A stretch of DNA of 36,811 nt. Source: a virus. The stretch's first letter is position 1, and every line of letters starts with the position of its first letter. Positions 5,498-12,377 of the stretch are shown here, one piece after another. The stretch spans positions 1-36,811 of IMG/VR virus record IMGVR_UViG_3300042465_002072. One strand, 5' to 3'. The notes under the pieces are model-generated. The model ran no database searches. It was not told where the DNA came from and worked only from the letters and a program-made list of their open reading frames with translations. The position numbers and the translations under genes are program-made.

Positions 5498-6830
5498 TGA
5501 GCACCACCGCGAGTCGTGCGGCGATCCAGAAGGCCACAGTGCTGGTCACCCCATTACCGCATGCTGCATACCTGCGCGAATCCGGGCCGTGATCCTTCTT
5601 CCGCCACGGAATGTTCGTCCATCCATCTGGATAGCCCTGAAGTCGCTCGCACTCCAGAGGCGTCAACCTCCGCACTCGCGGCTGATCAATGATCGCGTGA
5701 GTCGTCCGTACATCGCCAACATCGAATGTGTTGAGCGTGTTCGAGATTCCGTCATCTACCCATGTCTCAGGTGAATCAGGTCCGCTGACTCTTGCGCTCT
5801 TGCGGAAGGCAATGAGATCGGTAGCGGACTTAGCCTGCCTCGCAACCTGAGTGGATGCGATCTCTTCCTCGTCGTAGGCCCCGGAAGCCTTCTGCTGGAA
5901 CGTCTGGACTACCAGGTGCCCGCTTGCAGCGGACTCGGCGTCCATCCTCCAGCCGCGCCCCTGCGCCGCCATGAGCGTCCCTGCGATATCCGCAGTGGTG
6001 ACGAGTTGACCTGCACGCACAAGTTCCTGATCCGCATACTTCAGATACCCCTGAGCCGAGAGAGCACCGACTACGCGCCGCTGCTCTTCTGGAGTGACGA
6101 GCTGAGTCATGTACGCCTGACCCGAATGCGGTCCGTCCTTCGCCGCTAGGGTTCCGACGACTCGTCCCTCGCTGCCACTTCCCTCAGTGCCTTGTCCAGA
6201 TCGGGCGGCAGCGAACGGCCACGACGGCCCGCCCTCCGCAAGATGCCCGCTGCTGCTTTCGGTGAGAGCGAGTACCTCTCCGATGCGTCTGGCTGCAGAA
6301 TGCTCACCAGCGATGGCGAGCACGAACACTCGTCTTCTCCGCTGTGGCACGCCGAAGTGCTGCGAGTCAAGAAGCCGGTAGGTCCACTCATACCCGCGCT
6401 CGGCCAACGCTTCCAAGACGACGGCAAAGTCCCTTCCGCCATTTGAGCTAAAGAGACCTTCCACGTTCTCCAAGAGGATTGCGCTGGGTCGAAGAGCGTC
6501 GGTGACTCGCATGAACTCGTGGAAGAGTCCTGATCGCTCGCCTGCGAGTCCTTTCCGCTTGCCTGCGACCGACAGATCTTGGCATGGGAATCCTCCTGCG
6601 AGCAGATCGAGGCTTCCTCGCTCGGGGAGTCCCCCAGGTTGTTCTTCACCGCCTCGTGCGACGGCTCGCACGTCGTCATAGACAGTGACACCTGGCCACC
6701 TGTGGTGCAGGACTGCTCTGCAGTACTCGTCAATCTCTGCGAAGAACTCATGTCGGAATCCTGCTGAGGTGATTCCGATATCCATGCCTCCGACTCCTGA
6801 GAAGAGCGATCCGCATGTGAGGTCATTCAT
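5487..6830 (-). CDS. DNA (cytosine-5) methyltransferase
   Basis: This 447-aa C5 methyltransferase has motif I GSLFSGVGGMDIG (7-19), motif IV GGFPCQDLS with catalytic C83, motif VI LLENVEGL (119-126), motif VIII QRRRRVFV (163-170), a long central target-recognition region, and motifs IX/X RLTPLECERLQGYPDGW and ACGNGVTSTVAFWIA near the C-terminus. It transfers a methyl group from SAM to cytosine C5. The start ATG at 6830 matches the family; the frame is open back to 7235 but overlaps the Rpf-like gene. GGAGG lies only 3 nt upstream, closer than ideal. No cognate restriction enzyme is adjacent, which fits self-modification and substrate supply for the TET/JBP enzyme. Confidence 0.93.
   Translation of the reverse strand: MNDLTCGSLFSGVGGMDIGITSAGFRHEFFAEIDEYCRAVLHHRWPGVTVYDDVRAVARGGEEQPGGLPERGSLDLLAGGFPCQDLSVAGKRKGLAGERSGLFHEFMRVTDALRPSAILLENVEGLFSSNGGRDFAVVLEALAERGYEWTYRLLDSQHFGVPQRRRRVFVLAIAGEHSAARRIGEVLALTESSSGHLAEGGPSWPFAAARSGQGTEGSGSEGRVVGTLAAKDGPHSGQAYMTQLVTPEEQRRVVGALSAQGYLKYADQELVRAGQLVTTADIAGTLMAAQGRGWRMDAESAASGHLVVQTFQQKASGAYDEEEIASTQVARQAKSATDLIAFRKSARVSGPDSPETWVDDGISNTLNTFDVGDVRTTHAIIDQPRVRRLTPLECERLQGYPDGWTNIPWRKKDHGPDSRRYAACGNGVTSTVAFWIAARLAVVLNGE
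6146..6826 (-). CDS. Overlapping 226-codon frame inside the DNA methyltransferase gene
   Basis: A second same-strand frame is open from ATG 6826, 4 nt into the methyltransferase gene, to 6146. The product is Ser-rich at first, then has SSWRTWKVSLAQMAEG, WPSAGMSGPTGFLTRSTSAC and a C-terminal YSLSPKAAAGILRRAGRRG. These are elements I recall from separately annotated phage proteins linked to cytosine methyltransferase genes. The GGAGG at 6834-6838 is 7 nt from this ATG, a better spacing than for the methyltransferase start. It may be a genuine overlapping gene or a by-product of the conserved methyltransferase codons; I cannot decide from one sequence. Confidence 0.35.
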   Translation of the reverse strand: MTSHADRSSQESEAWISESPQQDSDMSSSQRLTSTAEQSCTTGGQVSLSMTTCEPSHEAVKNNLGDSPSEEASICSQEDSHAKICRSQASGKDSQASDQDSSTSSCESPTLFDPAQSSWRTWKVSLAQMAEGTLPSSWKRWPSAGMSGPTGFLTRSTSACHSGEDECSCSPSLVSILQPDASERYSLSPKAAAGILRRAGRRGRSLPPDLDKALREVAARDESSEP

Positions 6831-6873
6831 GTTCCTCCAATCAAGTCCCGGACGGATGCGGAAGTATGCCTCA

Positions 6874-7308
6874 TTAGAAGCATCGCCAGGCTCCCCATGC
6901 CGTGATTCCGAAGCGGTCACGAATTGCGTCACCGACGAGGATCGTTTCCCACTTGTCGCCGCTCCAGAGCTTGTATGGGCTGCCGGCCGCATACCACGTT
7001 GATCTGTAGACGCCGAGTCCACCTCCCCATGTAGGGCCAGGGTGATCCCATCGAACTCCGTCGCCGTACTTGCTCGGCCCCGGCTGCTCGCAGCGCCCCA
7101 GACGGACGAATCCCTGCCAATCCGGTACCCGCCTCTCAACATCGCGCCTGGTAGGGCTAGGCGGGAAAGGCATCCTGTCTCGCTTGATCTGCTGCTTATG
7201 TGCCTTGACGCATGCTGCCTTCGCCGCGCCCTCATGCTTATCGCACGGCTTGGCAGTCGCTGTCGTCGGCACTACTACGAGTGCGGCGAGGATCAATGCT
7301 GTCTTCAT
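6874..7308 (-). CDS. Secreted Rpf/transglycosylase-like protein
   Basis: This 144-aa protein has a clear signal peptide (MKTALILAALVVVPTTATA, cleavage near residue 19) and a C-terminal domain resembling the actinobacterial resuscitation-promoting-factor/transglycosylase fold. The segment LGRCEQPG places a candidate catalytic Glu at residue 74, followed by WDHPGPTWGGGLGVYRSTWY and ending FGITAWGAWRCF. Such enzymes cleave peptidoglycan glycan strands. The ATG at 7308 overlaps the upstream stop (ATGA) and has GGGAG 7 nt upstream. It lies among early/replication genes, far from the lysis cassette, so its role may be different from final lysis. Its presence supports an actinobacterial host. Confidence 0.78.
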   Translation of the reverse strand: MKTALILAALVVVPTTATAKPCDKHEGAAKAACVKAHKQQIKRDRMPFPPSPTRRDVERRVPDWQGFVRLGRCEQPGPSKYGDGVRWDHPGPTWGGGLGVYRSTWYAAGSPYKLWSGDKWETILVGDAIRDRFGITAWGAWRCF

Positions 7309-7658
7309 GCTGATGCTCCCTGTCGTGATTCGTGCGTGCACCGGAACGATCTCCAGACCGTGACCGGCCTCAGATGGCACTCGGGACGCCTGCTGCGCTT
7401 GTAGTTGTCGGTGCTGGTGCAGATGCCCTGCTTCACTGCCCATCGCATGACTGCCCCGAGCGCACGCCCGTCATTCCTCAGCTCGATAGCCCACTCATCA
7501 AGCGTTGCCCATACGTCGTCAGTCGTGAACTCCTGCTTGCACTCCGCTACGTGGACTACGGCGCATCTGGCCTGCTCCAGCCATAGCGGGTGAGCGCCGC
7601 GCTCCACGCGATCCAGCGCCTCTTCCAGCCTCATCTGCCCCTCGTCATGGGCATTCAT
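7305..7658 (-). CDS. Hypothetical 117-aa protein, possible winged-helix
   Basis: Starting at ATG 7658 (AGGAG 5-6 nt upstream), the product begins MNAHDEGQMRLEEALDRVER. The middle EFTTDDVWATLDEWAIELRN and LGAVMRWAVKQGICTSTDN pattern looks like a winged-helix DNA-binding module common in small actinophage proteins, but I cannot name a family. The frame is open upstream to 7763, which I reject for lack of a binding site. It overlaps the Rpf-like gene by 4 nt. Confidence 0.7.
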   Translation of the reverse strand: MNAHDEGQMRLEEALDRVERGAHPLWLEQARCAVVHVAECKQEFTTDDVWATLDEWAIELRNDGRALGAVMRWAVKQGICTSTDNYKRSRRPECHLRPVTVWRSFRCTHESRQGASA

Positions 7659-7666
7659 TGCTGCTC

Positions 7667-7888
7667 CTATCTCGTCAGGTAGCCGACGCCTCTGCACCAT
7701 GTGCAGTAATCCGGGAACCATCGGCTCTGCTCGCCCCGGTTGGCATCGCCCACGATCAGCCACATCTGATGACCCTCTCCCTCACAGGCGGGGCATGGAC
7801 GGCGCATGTGTAGTGCTGCCGTATGCCGCCACGCCTGCCACGATGAAACCTGCAAGACAGATCCATCGCGCTTAGTGATGCGAAGCAT
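7667..7888 (-). CDS. Small zinc-finger protein (DnaJ-type CxxCxGxG repeats)
   Basis: This 73-aa protein starts MLRITKRDGSVLQVSSWQAW and carries two zinc-binding half-sites, CPACEGEGH and CTWCRGVG, similar to the CxxCxGxG repeats of the DnaJ zinc-finger region. It is probably a small nucleic-acid or protein-binding factor. The ATG at 7888 lies 4 nt after the Cas4-like gene and is preceded by TAGGG. The upstream extension to 8035 lies inside the nuclease gene and is not credible. Confidence 0.7.
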   Translation of the reverse strand: MLRITKRDGSVLQVSSWQAWRHTAALHMRRPCPACEGEGHQMWLIVGDANRGEQSRWFPDYCTWCRGVGYLTR

Positions 7889-7892
7889 CGCC

Positions 7893-8750
7893 CTACCAGG
7901 CCACTCCAGCCGCAGCGCGGCTCTCGTAAGCCTTGTCATCCAGAGTCGCATCATCCCTGCCTGCCATGCACCGTGAGTAATAGCCGCACCAGCGAGCCGA
8001 GCAGTGCCAACCCTGCTGATTCCTCGGCCAGACACCGAGCGCCATTCCTGCGGCTACTCCGACCACTGTGGAACTCGTGCGCTCCTGCTGAGAGTCAGGA
8101 TCGTCGTTCGGGATCAACGACTCCACAACCTCAGTCCCCGCCTTCTTGTCCACCAGGTGAACGTAACGGACAGGCATAGAGGTCATCGTCTGATAGATCT
8201 GCGTCTGGATTGAGCTGATGAGATCGGACTGAGAAGGACTGCGCGAGGCCGTCTTCCAGTCAATCACCGTGTCCTCGGTGATTACGTCCAGCCGCCCCGT
8301 AACGGGGATGCCGGCAAGGTCGGTGTTGATCGTTGCTTCCACATCCACAGGCATCACGTTAGGCGCTGCCTCTGACGCCCATGTGCGAGCGATACGCGCA
8401 GACTTGTCTGCCACCTCTCCGATCTGCTCGTCGTCGTTGAGGATCACCTCTTCTGCCTCCGCCGTCTTGGTGACGTATTCGTAGGCGATCGTTGCGCTCT
8501 CTTCCGGGTCAGGGTTGTTATGCGTGGCGAGCTTGTCCAGCATGCCCTGCTCTGCTGCCGCGTGAACTCCTGAGCCATTGACGAGAGCGCCATTGGGCGG
8601 GATCTTCACTCCGAGTACGTAACGGTAGGCCCACTGCCTTGGACACCGCTGGTACATTCCGATCTGTGACGCGCTGACATGGCGCAGTCCGATCAGATCC
8701 ATGCTTGCTCGGATGCGCTGCACTTTCTCGTCGGGGAATATCTCGCTCAT
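7893..8750 (-). CDS. PD-(D/E)XK nuclease, Cas4/RecB-like exonuclease
   Basis: This 285-aa protein shows the Cas4/RecB-nuclease arrangement: SASQIGMYQRCPRQWAYRYV with C36, a conserved His at about 63, the catalytic pair GRLDVI (D155) and VIDWKTA (D164-x-K166), then IQTQIYQ as motif QxxxY-like, and a C-terminal Cys cluster HCSARWCGYYSRC. The four cysteines (one N-terminal, three C-terminal) suggest an Fe-S cluster, as in Cas4/AddB. It probably resects DNA ends for the ERF-like annealing protein encoded upstream. The ATG overlaps the preceding stop (TGATG). Confidence 0.88.
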   Translation of the reverse strand: MSEIFPDEKVQRIRASMDLIGLRHVSASQIGMYQRCPRQWAYRYVLGVKIPPNGALVNGSGVHAAAEQGMLDKLATHNNPDPEESATIAYEYVTKTAEAEEVILNDDEQIGEVADKSARIARTWASEAAPNVMPVDVEATINTDLAGIPVTGRLDVITEDTVIDWKTASRSPSQSDLISSIQTQIYQTMTSMPVRYVHLVDKKAGTEVVESLIPNDDPDSQQERTSSTVVGVAAGMALGVWPRNQQGWHCSARWCGYYSRCMAGRDDATLDDKAYESRAAAGVAW

Positions 8751-9031
8751 CAGTTGCTCCTTGTGAGTGACTGCGCCGCTTGGACTGCGGCATCGCGTGT
8801 TGGGAACTCGTTGAAGTTGAAGCAGGTGCTGATCGTGCCGTCAGGCGCGGCCTCGCGTACTGACCACATACGCGGCAGACCTGGCCCTTGTTCGGAGGTC
8901 ACGAAGTAGCGACCGCCATAGATCGTCTTGCCGATGCGCGAGCCGAAGAATCTGAGCGTGCTCGGATCAAACCAATGCTGGCCGGTCCTCTCATTCGCCT
9001 CGCGGATCTGCTCCATGGATTCCCAGTTCAC
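8750..9031 (-). CDS. Hypothetical 93-aa protein
   Basis: The GTG start at 9031 overlaps the upstream stop (GTGA) and has a strong AGGAGG 5 nt upstream. The product begins VNWESMEQIREANERTG and has an alternating beta-strand pattern (KTIYGGRYFVTSEQG, MWSVREAAPDGTISTCFNF), ending in a helix. The layout is that of a small globular protein. No family is recognised; it sits between a zinc/HNH-repeat protein and the Cas4-like nuclease. Confidence 0.75.
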   Translation of the reverse strand: MNWESMEQIREANERTGQHWFDPSTLRFFGSRIGKTIYGGRYFVTSEQGPGLPRMWSVREAAPDGTISTCFNFNEFPTRDAAVQAAQSLTRSN

Positions 9032-9474
9032 TTCTTCCTCCTGCCGGGTGGATTGGGGATGAACCCTGCCCTTCTGATGGCCTCGGACCACTTGCCGAAC
9101 CTGTTCTGAACCATTGATGCGGTCGGATGATCTCCGCGACCATTGGTGCGCCACTCGGCAGAACCTGGTGGACTTCCATGCTCGCGATGCCAACGTCGGA
9201 TCGCTTCGATGATTGCTTCCTGAGTCCATCTGGCCTGCAGCTTCAGATGCGCTGTGGAGCACTGCTGGCACCGCTTGCGCTGATTCGCATAGCCACCGCT
9301 GCCGTCAGTCCTCCTACCGCAGTCGCGGCACTTGGCTCCGTAGCGAGCGCGACGCATCTTTTGGCTGAACCGCTTCCACTGCTTGCTGCATGCCTCGCAG
9401 CATGTGATCGCCTTGCCACCGCGTATAGAACGATCAATCTCGCCCTTACAGACGGCGCACTGCTCGACTCTCAT
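9028..9474 (-). CDS. Zinc-finger protein with homing-endonuclease-associated repeat
   Basis: This 148-aa basic protein has several zinc-binding pairs (CAVCKGE, CCEAC, CRDCGRR, CQQC in residues 6-75) followed by a helical repeat WTQEAIIEAIRRWHREHG... RFGKWSEAIRRAGF (about 83-138). The latter matches the homing-endonuclease-associated DNA-binding repeat seen in actinobacteria and their phages. No HNH catalytic core is visible, so it is likely a DNA-binding protein rather than an active endonuclease. Confidence 0.75.
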   Translation of the reverse strand: MRVEQCAVCKGEIDRSIRGGKAITCCEACSKQWKRFSQKMRRARYGAKCRDCGRRTDGSGGYANQRKRCQQCSTAHLKLQARWTQEAIIEAIRRWHREHGSPPGSAEWRTNGRGDHPTASMVQNRFGKWSEAIRRAGFIPNPPGRRKK

Positions 9475-9815
9475 GCCTCGCCTCCTGTCTCTGGATGCGG
9501 AGAGTGAAACTCTTGCGAGTCGTCCTCTGCCGGCATGACGAGATCGGGACCGCCGAAGACTGCCTCAATCTCACGATCATTCTCGTACCGGCTAGGGCAT
9601 GAGAAGTCGCACCCGCTCCCATCGTGACCTGCCCCGCAGTCTGGGCAAGCAGCGAAACGAATGTCCGTGTTCTCGTCCTCGCGCATGATGCTCATGGCTC
9701 GGCGGATTCCTTCCGCGATCCCCCGGTGATACGAGGCATCGTCTTGTATGTCCTGCGCTATCGCATCGTGATTGCGTGCGATATGCACCAGGTAGTCATC
9801 CAGCGGCTCAGGCAT
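9471..9815 (-). CDS. Hypothetical 114-aa protein with Cys-rich segment
   Basis: This is an acidic protein with a helical N-terminal half (LDDYLVHIARNHDAIAQDIQ) and a central ACPDCGAGHDGSGCDFSCPS segment that could bind one zinc ion. It overlaps both neighbours by 4-8 nt in the early operon. I recognise no family and no enzymatic motif. Confidence 0.72.
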   Translation of the reverse strand: MPEPLDDYLVHIARNHDAIAQDIQDDASYHRGIAEGIRRAMSIMREDENTDIRFAACPDCGAGHDGSGCDFSCPSRYENDREIEAVFGGPDLVMPAEDDSQEFHSPHPETGGEA

Positions 9816-10026
9816 CTTCTGCCTCCGAGCGTGAGAACAGATCGTGCGCGTGCTTCAGATGCACGGTTGCTGCCTCGGACATGGCGAGAGCCATGAAGAC
9901 CTTTCCCGAGGTAGTACCTGTGCGCTTCATGCTGACGATCTCCTGCAGAGCACGCTCGGTGTTGTCCTGAGCGATCTGAAGATGCTCGGCTGCCTTGTGT
10001 CGAAGACCAAGACTACGAGTGGTCAC
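9808..10026 (-). CDS. Hypothetical 72-aa helical protein
   Basis: This small, probably all-helical protein (KAAEHLQIAQDNTERALQEI ... AMSEAATVHLKHAHDLFSRS) has two predicted helices and could form a helical hairpin or bundle. It overlaps the ERF-like gene by 4 nt (ATGA) and the next gene by 8 nt. No function is apparent beyond its location in the recombination operon. Confidence 0.72.
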   Translation of the reverse strand: MTTRSLGLRHKAAEHLQIAQDNTERALQEIVSMKRTGTTSGKVFMALAMSEAATVHLKHAHDLFSRSEAEDA

Positions 10027-10616
10027 GACTGCGCCCCCTCTGTCAGAGACTTCTTGATCTCTGAGAGCTTGTCTTCGGTGAGATCGCCGTACTTCTTGAT
10101 GTCGTGCAGAGCGAAGATCGCCTTCACTACGTCATCGCCGTAGGTCTTCTTCAGCGAGTCAGTCTCTTTCTTCGCGTCGAATCCAGACTCAGGCTTCTGC
10201 TCTCCGTCCCACTCGCCCTTCGACCACAAGCCGCCCGCAACTCCGAAGCGCATCGCTCCGTTGCGGATAGCGTCACCGATCAGTTCCTTCACGGCATCGC
10301 GCTTGCCAGGTTCGCATGAGCCATAGGCGGGGCGCTCCACTCCGCAGACGGTGATCCAGATCCACATGCCGATCGGGTGGCCGTTGCTGTCCCTGTCGAG
10401 GATCGGGAGTCCGTTCTCATCGTGCGCCATCGGAGTCCATGTCCACTCAGGATCAGTCTCGGACATTGCGCGAGTGGTATCCGCGTGGCCGAGATACGAA
10501 AGCTTCGTACCGCCACGCGGCAGCGTCTGGATCAGGTGCTGCGGTGGGTCCCACCATTCGTGCATCAGATCCAGCAGCAGTTCCCGCTTCTTGGCCTGCT
10601 CAATCTCGTCAGTCAT
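10023..10616 (-). CDS. ERF-like single-strand annealing protein
   Basis: This 197-aa protein contains the pattern of actinophage ERF-family recombinases: TLPRGGTKLSYLGHADTTRA near residues 30-50, then DPEWTWTPM, a central strand segment ending GSCEPGKRDAVKELIGDAIR, and NGAMRFGVAGGLWSKGEW. Such proteins anneal complementary single strands during phage recombination or replication. Its C-terminal helix region is typical linker. The ATG at 10616 has AGGAGG 5 nt upstream, which itself overlaps the stop of the small membrane gene. With the Cas4-like nuclease it forms a recombination pair. Confidence 0.85.
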   Translation of the reverse strand: MTDEIEQAKKRELLLDLMHEWWDPPQHLIQTLPRGGTKLSYLGHADTTRAMSETDPEWTWTPMAHDENGLPILDRDSNGHPIGMWIWITVCGVERPAYGSCEPGKRDAVKELIGDAIRNGAMRFGVAGGLWSKGEWDGEQKPESGFDAKKETDSLKKTYGDDVVKAIFALHDIKKYGDLTEDKLSEIKKSLTEGAQS

Positions 10617-10625
10617 CTTCGCCTC

Positions 10626-10757
10626 CTAAACGAGTGCGTGTGCGGCTGCCCCGGTGAGGTAGCCGATAACGGTTGCTGTAATCCATGCGATCGTCAGGAC
10701 GATGACCGCATAGCCGATCCAGCGAGCGACCACCTGGCCGCTGCTCTCCTTCTTCAT
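10626..10757 (-). CDS. 43-aa single-span membrane protein
   Basis: The product begins MKKESSGQVVARWIGYAVIV and continues with a hydrophobic span (about residues 13-34) and a short Ala-rich end. The ATG at 10757 has AAAGGAG upstream at good spacing, and the TAG stop is part of the ribosome binding site of the ERF-like gene. The good initiation signal and tight fit support a real gene. It is possibly a membrane-acting early protein; no family is recognised. Confidence 0.62.
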   Translation of the reverse strand: MKKESSGQVVARWIGYAVIVLTIAWITATVIGYLTGAAAHALV

Positions 10758-10853
10758 GCCCACTCCTTTCGGACGTAGTAGGGCAGAGGAAGTATCCATC
10801 AGCGCAGCTGGAGATACTGCGCGTGCGTCTGGCGGAAAGCCGCTATTAGCGGA

Positions 10854-11879
10854 CTAATCCAGCCAGATCAGGTACTCGGCAGTGACCCTTCCCTTGCCGG
10901 GGTCAACGAAGTGGAGTCTCTGAGCTGGCCTGCCCCTCGCCGCTACGAACTCGCGTGCGTACTCGCTCCCTGACTCAGTAGAGGGAGTGACGAATACCCT
11001 TCCGCCATTCGCCAGGTTGAGGCTGAGAGGCTGGTGGAAGTGCCCCATGTATGCGTCAGTCCACGGCTCCGTCACGCCAGACGACCATGCGAGGCATTTC
11101 CGAACTATGCCATGTGCCGGGGTGTTCCCGCCGAATGAGCGGATCTGATCGCCGTGTGTGAGGAAGCACGCATACTCACCGATTCTGATTAGCTCGTACC
11201 ATGAATCCGGCACTCGCCACTCCAGCCGGTCCTGCTCCGCCAGGCGCTCGCGTGCGATCCTTCCGACTATGCGATCCCAGTTCGTCTCGCGTTCGTAGTC
11301 CACGGACTGCTGCCCCTTGCCCCGGCCGATGCGTCCGTGATTGCCGGCGACCTCATAGACGCGCACAGTCTGGAAGTTCTCCAGCAGTGAGAGCAGCATT
11401 GATTCGATCAGGGATGACGCTGCGAAGACCTGGGAGAACGTGGACGAATCCTCCTCCCAAGCCTGTTGAGAGAAGATCGCCGTGTTCTCTACGAGATCGC
11501 CTCCGAGCATCACCACGCACTCACTGACCGGATGCGCTGCTCGCTGTATCTCCGTGAGCTTGACGACCTTCTCAGTCATCTTCATCACGCGCTCTCGGCA
11601 GACTTCAGAGGAATACGACTCGCTGACCTTGCCGAGCTGCCAGTCAGTCGTGTGGAGCAGTGCTACTTCACCCGGCGGCTTCTTCTTGTCCTTCGCGATC
11701 TTGACCGGCTTCGGAGTGCCTACGATCACAGCCGCATCCTTCGCACCCTCGTAGACCGCATCTACAAGATCGGCAGTCTTCGCCTTCGCATTGGCAAGCT
11801 GCCTCTGAAGCCGAGTGCATAGCTTCTCCAGATCCTCTATCCGCCGCTGTTGCTCAATCTCGTCACCGAGCGCAGGCAC
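10854..11879 (-). CDS. Calcineurin-like metallophosphoesterase (SbcD/Mre11-like)
   Basis: With the GTG start at 11879 the protein is 341 aa: an N-terminal coiled coil (about 8-40), then a metallophosphoesterase domain with motif I HTTDWQLGK (Asp79), motif II MLGGDLVEN (Asp128), motif III GNHGR (Asn180-His181), and later LTHGDQ and GHFHQP. These form a two-metal site of the Mre11/SbcD type, implying DNA end processing or phosphodiester hydrolysis. Motif I reads D-W-Q where D-x-H is usual. The start has AAGGGG 4-5 nt upstream and overlaps the previous gene by 17 nt; the frame is open to 11924 without a good signal. Confidence 0.87.
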   Translation of the reverse strand: MPALGDEIEQQRRIEDLEKLCTRLQRQLANAKAKTADLVDAVYEGAKDAAVIVGTPKPVKIAKDKKKPPGEVALLHTTDWQLGKVSESYSSEVCRERVMKMTEKVVKLTEIQRAAHPVSECVVMLGGDLVENTAIFSQQAWEEDSSTFSQVFAASSLIESMLLSLLENFQTVRVYEVAGNHGRIGRGKGQQSVDYERETNWDRIVGRIARERLAEQDRLEWRVPDSWYELIRIGEYACFLTHGDQIRSFGGNTPAHGIVRKCLAWSSGVTEPWTDAYMGHFHQPLSLNLANGGRVFVTPSTESGSEYAREFVAARGRPAQRLHFVDPGKGRVTAEYLIWLD

Positions 11880-12093
11880 AGCGCCCCTTCCTGTGCAGAG
11901 CCAGGCGCTTGTCGTGCATGTCATAGCCGCGTGCGACGAGAACCCGAGTGATAGCCGTGTGCGGAATACCGGGATCAGCCATCGCCTGGCGAAGATCGTC
12001 GGCGTCCTTCTTCTCCATTGAATCCAGCAGTTCGGCTATTGAGCAGTGACGCACTACGACGCTCTCTGCTCTTATGTCGTCAAGCAGACCCAA
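11863..12093 (-). CDS. Small HTH-like protein, 76 aa
   Basis: This small protein has a helical pattern ADDLRQAMADPGIPHTAITR followed by VLVARGYDMHDKRLALHRKG and a Cys-containing tail RCACAR. Actinobacterial phages commonly encode such proteins, with an HTH that recognises repeats and a terminal RHRRG-C-C motif. It may be a DNA-binding regulator, but no target is seen. It lies immediately after the holin-like gene (1 nt between them) and overlaps the metallophosphoesterase gene. Confidence 0.72.
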   Translation of the reverse strand: MGLLDDIRAESVVVRHCSIAELLDSMEKKDADDLRQAMADPGIPHTAITRVLVARGYDMHDKRLALHRKGRCACAR

Positions 12094-12369
12094 TCAAGGT
12101 TCCATGTCAGTCGGCTCGTCAGGCAGCTCGTCCACGAACAGATCTGACTCGCTCGGTGCGCTCTTGACTACCTGAGCCACGGCCTGCGCCATGCGACCGA
12201 TCACCACAGCCACACCCAGGATCGCTCCCATGACAACCCAGACCTGCCCGGGCACTCCCAGAGGTGCTGCTGCATCGCTGAGTTCACCGATAAGTGGAAT
12301 CACCACGCCGGCAGCTGCTCCGATGGTGCCCAGCCAGGTTGCGAAGCCAATGCTGATCTTGGTGCCCAC
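12094..12369 (-). CDS. Holin-like membrane protein
   Basis: This 91-aa protein starts with GTG at 12369 (AGGAG 6-7 nt upstream) and has two hydrophobic segments, about residues 8-24 (ATWLGTIGAAAGVVIPLIG) and 39-56 (VWVVMGAILGVAVVIGRMA), followed by a charged C-terminal tail. Two membrane spans, small size and location directly downstream of the endolysin gene fit a holin that permeabilises the membrane at lysis. The frame extends back to 12588 inside the endolysin gene, which I reject. Confidence 0.7.
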   Translation of the reverse strand: MGTKISIGFATWLGTIGAAAGVVIPLIGELSDAAAPLGVPGQVWVVMGAILGVAVVIGRMAQAVAQVVKSAPSESDLFVDELPDEPTDMEP

Positions 12370-12377
12370 AGTCTCTC

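Noticed and set aside
6831-7235. N-terminal extension of the DNA methyltransferase back to 7235
   Set aside because: It overlaps the Rpf-like gene and lacks family similarity; motif I starts a few residues after ATG 6830.
10758-10853. Possible terminator downstream of the metallophosphoesterase gene (GCGG-AAAG-CCGC)
   Set aside because: Only a 4-bp stem with no U-run.
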